A stretch of DNA of 8,543 bases from an uncultured bacterium (GTDB lineage Bacteria; Hydrogenedentota; Hydrogenedentia; Hydrogenedentales; SLHB01), in contig CALEZK010000403.1 in NCBI GenBank assembly GCA_937928585.1, forward strand, positions 1-8,543, read 5' to 3'. The position numbers and the translations under genes are program-made. Positions 1-5,168 of this stretch are shown in pieces (the first letter of the stretch is position 1; each line of letters begins with the position of its first letter). Below the pieces are notes generated by a model. That model was not told the origin of the DNA, ran no database searches, and saw only the letters and a program-made list of their open reading frames with translations.

Positions 1-126
1 ATGTTCAATTCGTTGGTGTTGCATGATGAAAAGTGCCTCTGGGAGGCAACACGAGAGCGTATCACCCCAATCACATCAGTCACAAATGATATGCGCATAG
101 TGGCATTTGCGAAGGCGAATCGGTGA
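1..126 (+). CDS. Possible 3' end of an upstream gene (41 codons visible), uncertain
   Basis: A frame open from the left edge of the window ends at TGA 124-126 and begins, perhaps by chance, with ATG at base 1. The 41 residues contain a short charged stretch (HDEKCLWEATRERI) and end in AKANR. I recognise no family. It may be the C-terminal tail of a gene lying to the left, a small ORF with its ribosome site outside the window, or chance. A small hairpin (TGCCTC 34-39, GAGGCA 43-48) lies inside it. Coding status is not established. Confidence 0.2.
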   Translation: MFNSLVLHDEKCLWEATRERITPITSVTNDMRIVAFAKANR

Positions 127-301
127 GGAGACCATAACGGTGGGATCGAATTGAGGTTTGCAATAGGATTAATTGAATTTTTGATTGCGAGAGTGGTGCC
201 TTTTGAGATTATTATCAAACATGTAAAAATCTACAACCTTATATATAGCGGTAGTTGCGCTATTTTCTGTAAACTGTTTACTTGTGCAGATTTAGCGGGT
301 A

Positions 302-330
302 TTGCGGAATTTGCGGATATAAGTTATACT
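302..330 (+). promoter_or_regulatory. Candidate sigma70-type promoter of the pilin operon
   Basis: TTGCGG at 302-307 and TATACT at 325-330 are separated by 17 bases. The -10 element matches the TATAAT consensus at five of six positions; the -35 matches only TTG. Transcription would start near 337 and give a leader of roughly 87 bases that includes the hairpin at 374-404. Other TA-rich blocks nearby (around 224-246) could also serve, so this is the best candidate rather than a firm call. Confidence 0.3.
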
Positions 331-373
331 CTTGGTTGGACGTTCCCAGGCGGGAGCGGGCCAGTGATGAGAT

Positions 374-404
374 CTGGGGAATCGCGAGGGATGCGCGACC
401 CCGG
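374..404 (+). promoter_or_regulatory. GC-rich leader hairpin with an AGGGATG loop
   Basis: TCGCG (382-386) pairs with CGCGA (394-398) around the seven-base loop AGGGATG (387-393). Below it, after a two-base AA bulge (380-381), GGGG (376-379) pairs with CCCC (399-402), and the stem extends by a T-G and a C-G pair. The structure ends nine bases before the GGAGGG ribosome site (413-418). The loop equals the ARGGAUG core of the CsrA recognition sequence, and CsrA usually binds GGA in hairpin loops. A role in translational control is inference. Confidence 0.4.
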
Positions 405-412
405 GGAAGTTT

Positions 413-418
413 GGAGGG
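413..418 (+). promoter_or_regulatory. Shine-Dalgarno site of the first prepilin
   Basis: GGAGGG lies five bases before ATG 424. It decides between this start and the upstream in-frame ATG at 367 or TTG at 151. Starting at 424 also gives a normal nine-residue prepilin leader. Confidence 0.75.
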
Positions 419-423
419 ACAAA

Positions 424-831
424 ATGGCTTCGGTACGTCGCGAAGAAGGCTTTACGCTCGTGGAACTTGTCATCGCCATGGCCATGTTTACAGTGGTCTT
501 GGGAGCGACAGCCCAATCGCTTATTTCTTACTACGCAGCGCTGGATTTGCAGAACCAGCGTCACACGGCACTTCGGAACTGTACGGCGGTAATCAGCCAG
601 ATGCGCGAAGTGCGCGATACCTCGACGGACGATTTTCCGGATGCGATTTTGGATGAATGGCCCAATGCCGGCGTCGTTGCCGGTGTGGGCGCACTTCCGC
701 AGGAGCAGGTCACCGTGACCTACGCTGACCCGAATGCCAATCCATTGCGCGTGACCGTGCAAAGCAGTTGGGTAGACCTGCGCGGGCGTCCCGTTGCCAT
801 TCAGGTTTCAACCATGCTTACGAGCCAGTGA
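424..831 (+). CDS. Minor prepilin, PilV/GspI-like
   Basis: A 135-residue prepilin, probably a minor subunit of a type IV pilus or type II secretion pseudopilus tip, inserted in the inner membrane before assembly. The N terminus MASVRREEG is a basic leader ending in Gly9, the expected PilD-type cleavage point. It is followed by FTLVE, with Phe at mature +1 and Glu at +5, and then a hydrophobic helix to about residue 33. The C-terminal part (VTVTYADP..., LRVTVQSSWVDLRGRPV) has the beta-strand pattern and the W-x-D-x-x-GR feature common in PilV/GspI proteins. Length and first place in an I-J-K / V-W-X series support this. ATG 424 has a good ribosome site. The stop is followed after 13 bases by the next gene, so they are surely co-transcribed. 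Whether it serves a pilus or a secretion system cannot be settled here. Confidence 0.85.
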   Translation: MASVRREEGFTLVELVIAMAMFTVVLGATAQSLISYYAALDLQNQRHTALRNCTAVISQMREVRDTSTDDFPDAILDEWPNAGVVAGVGALPQEQVTVTYADPNANPLRVTVQSSWVDLRGRPVAIQVSTMLTSQ

Positions 832-844
832 AGGAAACTTAGCA

Positions 845-1474
845 ATGAACAATCGCGGTTTCACACTGGTCGAACTCATGATGGTCGTAGCGATACTGTC
901 CATCGTGAGCGTGCTGGCGATTCTCGCGTTGCAGTCTTCTTCGAGCGCGATGGCGACGGCGGCTTCTGCTTCGGAAGTGCAAGGCAACGTTCGCGAGGCG
1001 TTGACGGCGATGAAGCGGGAGCTTCAATTGGCGTCGAAGACGCCGGACGATTCGTTGATTCCACCTCTTTCGGCGGTCCGTATTGTCGAGAATCCTGCCG
1101 TGCAATCTCCAGTCGAGATCATTTTCCAAGTGCCGCGCGATGGTACTGGTTTGCGCTGGTCAAATGACATCCGATTCCGGTATGTGAACGAAGACGTCAA
1201 TAACGACGGGGTTTTGGATTCGGGAGAGGACGTGAACGGCGACGGAACTCTGACGCGTCGCATCATGCGTCTGGAAGACGTAAACGGCGACGGGGACACG
1301 AACGACGCTGGTGAGAGCAGGCCTCTAGCCGGAGTGAACAATTTGATAGATGTGGATTTTGCAATGAATGGCAATGTGATCACCGTGACGCTTCAGTCGG
1401 GTAAGCATCTCGCCGGGCGCACTGATCAGGAAATCATGTCGACGGTATCTACAGACATCTATCTGCAGAATTAA
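845..1474 (+). CDS. Minor prepilin, PilW/GspJ-like, with Ca-binding-type loops
   Basis: A 209-residue prepilin, the typical size of GspJ. The leader is only MNNRG; cleavage after Gly5 gives FTLVE with Glu at mature +5, followed by a hydrophobic helix (residues 6-30). The next section (about 40-65) is an amphipathic helix with the A-x-x-x-M-K-R-E-L-Q pattern of PilW/GspJ proteins. Residues 117-157 hold a run of acidic loops: DVNNDGVLDSGE is a full EF-hand-type loop (D1, N3, D5, G6, D9, E12), followed by two partial ones (DVNGDG at 129 and 145). Such loops bind calcium in dockerins and EF-hand proteins; binding here is inferred. An AAGGA ribosome site at 831-835 sits nine bases before ATG 845 and overlaps the previous stop codon. 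An upstream in-frame ATG at 794 lies inside the previous gene and lacks a prepilin leader context. The gene lies between GspI-like and GspK-like genes. Confidence 0.85.
   Translation: MNNRGFTLVELMMVVAILSIVSVLAILALQSSSSAMATAASASEVQGNVREALTAMKRELQLASKTPDDSLIPPLSAVRIVENPAVQSPVEIIFQVPRDGTGLRWSNDIRFRYVNEDVNNDGVLDSGEDVNGDGTLTRRIMRLEDVNGDGDTNDAGESRPLAGVNNLIDVDFAMNGNVITVTLQSGKHLAGRTDQEIMSTVSTDIYLQN
1193..1315 (+). repeat. Tandem EF-hand/dockerin-like DVNxDG loops (in-gene repeat)
   Basis: Three GA-C-GT-(A/C)A-A-rich coding repeats specify DVNNDG, DVNGDG and DVNGDG at residues 117, 129 and 145 of the GspJ-like prepilin. The DNA of the second and third copies is nearly the same (GACGT then AACGGCGACGG). 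Only the first has the complete 12-residue calcium loop with Glu at position 12. Confidence 0.65.
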
Positions 1475-1514
1475 TTTCGGCGACGCGGGCTCGGAAACCC
1501 GCGGTGCCGACTTT

Positions 1515-1520
1515 GGAGGG
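1515..1520 (+). promoter_or_regulatory. Shine-Dalgarno site of the GspK/PilX-like gene
   Basis: GGAGGG stands seven bases before ATG 1528. This selects 1528 over the in-frame GTG at 1504, which would put the site inside the gene, and over ATG 1537 three codons later. Confidence 0.7.
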
Positions 1521-1527
1521 TACGGAA

Positions 1528-3843
1528 ATGAAACATATGCGTAAGCGCGAAGAAGGGATGGCACTCATCCTTGTCGTGCTGGCGGTCATCGTCATACTTG
1601 GCGCCGTGACCGTGGTGTTCAATCGCGTTCAAACGGCGAAATTGCGGACCGACGAAGCGATTTCAAGCGCGCGGCTCGACGAAGCAGTCAAAGCTGGCGT
1701 TGACTTTGCCGTGCAGGCAGTCTGGAACGAGTATCTTGAGGGAAACGGAAACACTACCGGAAACCTTGCGTCGTATCTGGTATTCGCTGATGACCTTGTG
1801 GACAACAACGAAGACACCAACGGCAACGGCACGATGGATGGCACGGAATATGACGCGAATGGCGATGGTACGTTCACATCCAATCCAGGCGGTCTTGATC
1901 TGATCACTGAGGCCGACAATTTTACGCTACCGTCAGGAGAGCAGATACTCAACGTCAACGTTGCGCGCCAGGACGACATCACGGGTACTGTGTTCACGAT
2001 CACGGTCGCTGCACGCATCGGCGGCCGTGTGCAGTCAGGCGTGCAGACCGTGCGCGTGTCGGGTCAGCCGTTCCGGGGATTTGAGTTTGGCATCCTCGCG
2101 AACAACATTAACTGCATTATGTGCCATGCGGAGATCAATTCGCTCGATCTTTTCCGCAATACCGATCCGTCAATGTACGGCGAGTTCGATCGCGTGAAGA
2201 TGGCGGCGCTCGAGTCGCTCATGATTCGCACGAATGAGAACATCAGCACGGAGATCGCGGGCACGACGTATACCCGTGGTTCCGTTTATAACCATGCATG
2301 GAGCGCGTTGAACTCCTCCAGTTTGGCATCATCGAACTTCAAGGCGTTTCACTTTAGTTCGACCAATGGAAAAATAACGCAGAACGGAACGGGCGGTCTT
2401 ACTGTCAGCAATCTCTCGAACGCGACAACGAATTCGAACGGCAAACTTAACCAGTTTGCGAATTTGTACCTGAACTATCCGACCGACGAAGACGCCATGA
2501 CGGACGGCACTTTGCCGACGAGTTTTCCTGCGCCGTTCCCGGATGACGACGGTGACAAGATGGTTAGCCAGGACGAGTTCGACAAGGTTATCAACAGTGC
2601 GAACGGAAGCATTACGTTCGAGCTTGATCCGAGCCTCATTGGCGGTTCCGTTACGGCAGGTGTTGCGTATGGTGTGCCCACGGGCTCTACGTACACCGGT
2701 ACTTCATTGCCGACGGCGTCGAACAGCGCGCTGAGCCAATTGCAGGCGGATGGTTCTTATGACGGGAATCTCATACTGATTGGAACGGAAAGCGATCCGA
2801 TTGTCATTGACCGGAAGGTTGCCGTGAACGGCGACATTATCATCAAAGGTAAGGTCAAAGGCTGGGGTCAGATTTACGCGAAGGGCAATGTGTACGTCGC
2901 AGGCGACGTGACGTATGCCGACGCGCCGGGAGAGTTTGGCGTTGCTGCTGACGGCACCACCAACGGTTTCGCGCTTACGGCGGGCGGAAGCATCATGATG
3001 GGCGACTATCTGACGATTCGCGGGAAGCAGCACACGGCAGACACGGGTAAGTACCCGGCTGGTGGCTTTATTGATATGCGCCAAGCTAACCGCAACGTGA
3101 CGCTTACGAAGAGCGGATCTCCAAACCAGACACACGCTATTGGATACTTCGATTCGGGAGTGACGGATACAGGCGCGGCTCAGGGACAGCAGCCGCAGGT
3201 TAGCTTTACGACATCCGAGCTGATGCTGTTTAATCGCCGCGAGTACGAGAAGGCACAGGCCAACGCGTCGTACAAACCGCGCTATTATCGGTTGAAACCG
3301 TCAGCGCCGGTGTATCGATACACCTCGTCGGATGAGCATACCGTGAAATACAACGAGTCCGGCGTGGTCGCGATAACGAATCTGACCAACGCGGCGGTCC
3401 ACGATTTGAATCCAAAAAATTTCTGGGTTTCCGAAAGCCAGCTCCGCAATTTCTGGTATGCGGATGAAATGACGCGTCCGTCCAGCGGACGTCCATTTAA
3501 CTTTGATGGGCTGTTGTATTCGAACAACAGCATATTCGCGATAACCCGCAGCAGCGGACGCCACAACTCAAACACGCGTGGCCGAATGACGGTCCGCGGT
3601 GGAATCGTGTCCGCAGACCTCGGCATTTTCGTGCCGGGGCCGGATTTCTCGGAGCCCCGCACGGCGCTGCAGCTTTACTATGACAAACGCGTGGCAAACT
3701 TTCTGCGCGTTGAAGACACGACGCGCGTAGCGTTTCGTCGCATGACGTTCCGACCGGAGACCGGCATGTACAACAACACCTCGGGAGGAACCGGCGGCGG
3801 CACGACTGGCGGAACCACCGGTGGCGGCACCACTGGCGGTTAA
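1528..3843 (+). CDS. Very large PilX/GspK-like minor pilin with CxxCH motif
   Basis: A 771-residue protein with a prepilin-type N terminus: the basic leader MKHMRKREEG, cleavage expected after Gly10, then MALILVVLAV and a hydrophobic helix to about residue 31. Mature position +5 is Leu rather than Glu, as in GspK and PilX, which cap the pilus tip. GspK is usually a little over 300 residues and PilX under 200, so this one is greatly enlarged. Seen in order: an EF-hand-like pair at residues 96-117 (DTNGNGTMDGTE, DANGDGT); beta-rich sequence; C196-I-M-C199-H200, a c-type haem motif with the only two cysteines; a further EF-hand-like loop at 339-350 (DDDGDKMVSQDE); a beta-helix-like stretch at about 411-465 with G-N/D-hydrophobic turns (NGDIIIKGKV, AKGNVYVAGDVTYAD); a long C-terminal part; and a Gly/Thr tail (753-771). 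It likely forms the exposed tip of the pilus or pseudopilus with the two preceding prepilins. Its ligand or partner is unknown, and haem loading is inferred only from the motif. Confidence 0.8.
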   Translation: MKHMRKREEGMALILVVLAVIVILGAVTVVFNRVQTAKLRTDEAISSARLDEAVKAGVDFAVQAVWNEYLEGNGNTTGNLASYLVFADDLVDNNEDTNGNGTMDGTEYDANGDGTFTSNPGGLDLITEADNFTLPSGEQILNVNVARQDDITGTVFTITVAARIGGRVQSGVQTVRVSGQPFRGFEFGILANNINCIMCHAEINSLDLFRNTDPSMYGEFDRVKMAALESLMIRTNENISTEIAGTTYTRGSVYNHAWSALNSSSLASSNFKAFHFSSTNGKITQNGTGGLTVSNLSNATTNSNGKLNQFANLYLNYPTDEDAMTDGTLPTSFPAPFPDDDGDKMVSQDEFDKVINSANGSITFELDPSLIGGSVTAGVAYGVPTGSTYTGTSLPTASNSALSQLQADGSYDGNLILIGTESDPIVIDRKVAVNGDIIIKGKVKGWGQIYAKGNVYVAGDVTYADAPGEFGVAADGTTNGFALTAGGSIMMGDYLTIRGKQHTADTGKYPAGGFIDMRQANRNVTLTKSGSPNQTHAIGYFDSGVTDTGAAQGQQPQVSFTTSELMLFNRREYEKAQANASYKPRYYRLKPSAPVYRYTSSDEHTVKYNESGVVAITNLTNAAVHDLNPKNFWVSESQLRNFWYADEMTRPSSGRPFNFDGLLYSNNSIFAITRSSGRHNSNTRGRMTVRGGIVSADLGIFVPGPDFSEPRTALQLYYDKRVANFLRVEDTTRVAFRRMTFRPETGMYNNTSGGTGGGTTGGTTGGGTTGG
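3784..3840 (+). repeat. Gly/Thr-rich C-terminal tail repeat
   Basis: The last 19 codons of the PilX/GspK-like gene encode only Gly and Thr (GGTGGGTTGG-type). In the DNA a 17-base unit, GGCGGCACSACTGGCGG, occurs at 3796-3812 and 3823-3839 with one difference. Such short GC-rich repeats can change copy number by slippage. The role of the tail is unknown; it may be a flexible surface spacer. Confidence 0.7.
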
Positions 3844-3902
3844 GGAAGCACTTAGATCGGGACTGATATGTTTGAACACTGTCTACCTGCAAGACTCTGA
3901 AT

Positions 3903-3909
3903 AGGAGAG
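3903..3909 (+). promoter_or_regulatory. Shine-Dalgarno site of the HEAT-repeat gene
   Basis: AGGAGAG lies eight bases before ATG 3918. Another ATG at 3911 is out of frame and only one base from the site, so 3918 is the functional start. The 74-base gap after the preceding stop shows no terminator. Confidence 0.65.
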
Positions 3910-3917
3910 AATGATCG

Positions 3918-4835
3918 ATGGAGACGAAATGGAAGCTTGGAGGATTTATCGCCGCGGCGCTGCTGGCAACCAGCGCGCCGGCCGATACTGTCGTGCTCAA
4001 GTCGGGCATTTCGGTAGACGGCGTGGTCTCCAAAGTGAACGACAATTGCATCGCCGTTGAATCGGGCAACGGACGCATTGTCTATCAGAACGACGAGATC
4101 GAGAGCATCGAAAAGAACGACAAGAAGGGGACGCTCGATCTTGCGCGGGTGAACCCCGCGGCGCTACGGCATGAGCAAGAGTTGGAAAAGCAGACGGGTC
4201 TGAACGCCGAACAGCGGGAGAAGGTGATTGCCGTTGTCGACAAGCTGGCGGCGGAGGAAGCCAACGAACGGAACCTGGCGATCAAGCAATTAATTGGCAT
4301 GCAACAGCAGTTCGACGTCTATCGCTTCTTGAAGGAATCGCGGCAGGGCTTCGGGGCTCGGGTAATGCCCGGAGTGCTTGAAGTGATGCTGGCGCTGAAC
4401 AAGTCTGAGACGAAGCCGATAATTCTGGACATGTTGACGAATCAAGTGCCTGGCCTGCGGGCGGCCGCGTTGCAGTTGCTGGGTCAGCATAAGGAACTGG
4501 CGTCGACCGAGACGATCGCGCGCGGCGTGGCGGACGCGGATATCGATGTGCAAATAGCCGCGATAAACGCGTTGGCGCAGTCCGGCGATCGTCGCGCGAC
4601 GCCGGTCCTCTTGAGCGCGCTCGCACAGAACAGTCCGCGCCTTCAGAACGCGAGCAAGACGGCCTTGGGCCGTTTGTGGAGCCAAGAGGACAAGGCGGTG
4701 TCTTTTGATACGTTGGAGGCGTGGAACGCGTTTTGGGCGGAGAACAGCGCAACGGTAGCGAAGGGGATCGAGCTTGCTTCGCTTGAGCCTTTATTCATCC
4801 TTCCGCCAAATACGTATGTGCTGGTGCACGAATAA
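3918..4835 (+). CDS. Secreted HEAT-repeat protein with N-terminal SH3-like segment
   Basis: A 305-residue protein with a short N-terminal signal-like segment (residues 1-22; hydrophobic GGFIAAALLATSAPA, then ADTV). Residues 24-65 (VVLKSGISVDGVV...VESGNGRIVYQNDEIESIEK) follow the small beta-barrel pattern 'LKxGxxxxGxVxxxxxxxIxVExxxGxxxxxxxEIxSIE', often found at the start of exported proteins in Planctomycetota and similar phyla. Residues about 80-145 are charged and helical. Residues 150-250 contain HEAT-type helical pairs (VPGLRAAALQLLGQ, DIDVQIAAINALAQSGD, SPRLQNASKTALGRLW), and a W-N-A-F-W segment follows (269-273). The C terminus is hydrophobic (LFILPPNTYVLV). It is probably a periplasmic scaffold or binding protein. 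Its place at the end of the prepilin operon, right before the terminator, suggests a part in pilus or secretion function, but no direct role can be assigned. Confidence 0.75.
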   Translation: METKWKLGGFIAAALLATSAPADTVVLKSGISVDGVVSKVNDNCIAVESGNGRIVYQNDEIESIEKNDKKGTLDLARVNPAALRHEQELEKQTGLNAEQREKVIAVVDKLAAEEANERNLAIKQLIGMQQQFDVYRFLKESRQGFGARVMPGVLEVMLALNKSETKPIILDMLTNQVPGLRAAALQLLGQHKELASTETIARGVADADIDVQIAAINALAQSGDRRATPVLLSALAQNSPRLQNASKTALGRLWSQEDKAVSFDTLEAWNAFWAENSATVAKGIELASLEPLFILPPNTYVLVHE

Positions 4836-4869
4836 TTTCTTGGGGCAGGAAGGTTCGTAATTGGGGTTT

Positions 4870-4904
4870 AGCGCCCGCGCGGGATGCCGCGCGGGCGCTG
4901 TTTT
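4870..4904 (+). terminator. Rho-independent terminator of the pilin operon
   Basis: A perfect 13-bp stem, AGCGCCCGCGCGG (4870-4882) with CCGCGCGGGCGCT (4887-4899), closes a four-base GATG loop and is followed by GTTTTC. It lies 35 bases after the HEAT-gene stop. The T-tract is only on the + side; on the - side the hairpin is followed by AAACCCC, so it is a poorer terminator for the leftward genes, though the stem may still slow them. Confidence 0.85.
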
Positions 4905-4913
4905 CTGCATCTT

Positions 4914-5168
4914 TTAGAACCGGGATGAGGTCAGTTTCACGTCGGCACGTTTCCATGCGGACTTGAACTGTTTGCGCACCGCGCGGGCCTCATTGGATTT
5001 GCCTTGCGCTTCGAGACTTTGACGCAGGCCGAAAAGCGCCCAACCGTTGCGCGGGAATTGTTTCAGGTCCTCGCGGTAGGTTTTCTCCGCCTCTTCGGGG
5101 CGTTTCGCGTCGAGGTACGCCGCGCCCAGCAGCAGGCGCGTCGGCTGATACCACGCGGGCGGTTCGTC
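4914..5168 (-). pseudogene. Detached C-terminal tail of the TPR protein, after an in-frame stop
   Basis: Reading leftward past the TAA at 5169-5171 in the same frame gives 84 sense codons up to TAA 4914-4916. The sequence is DEPPAWYQPTRLLLGAAY..., then RPEEAEKTYREDLKQFP, then GWALFGLRQSLEAQGK, and ends with FKSAWKRADVKLTSSRF. This is ordinary TPR sequence: the DEPPAWY-P-R segment and the E-x-x-Y-x-x-D-L-x-x-P-x-N-G-x-A-L-x-G-L pattern belong to the family of the upstream protein, as does the closing A-W-x-x-A-D-V. The reading frame has not drifted. No ribosome site or start codon would make this a gene of its own, so it is best seen as the lost end of the neighbouring gene. Confidence 0.8.

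Larger units (their letters stand above)
127..423 (+). other. AT-rich leader/intergenic region upstream of the pilin operon
   Basis: No convincing gene is seen here. The stretch from about 150 to 330 is visibly richer in A and T than the flanking coding DNA and holds several TA-rich blocks. It contains a 6-bp inverted repeat (ATAGCG 245-250, CGCTAT 258-263) followed by TTTTC, which could be a weak terminator for something upstream. It also contains a 13-bp palindrome (269-281), a tandem TTGCGGA repeat (302-308 and 311-317), a candidate promoter (302-330) and a GC-rich hairpin (374-404) just before the ribosome site of the first prepilin. A frame continuous with the first prepilin runs back to about 151, but it lacks any plausible protein signal. 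Confidence 0.5.

Noticed and set aside
101..116. Sigma54-like TGGCAT element
   Set aside because: The spacing from GG to the next GC is 11 bases rather than the required 10, and it lies far from the first gene.
151..423. N-terminal extension of the first prepilin up to TTG 151
   Set aside because: No prepilin feature would survive with 91 extra residues ahead of the leader; the strong ribosome site at 413-418 and the standard leader point to ATG 424.
2704..3135. Long minus-strand ORF opposite the GspK/PilX-like gene
   Set aside because: Arg/Val/His-rich composition typical of antisense reading of a GC-rich gene; no ribosome site or family signal.
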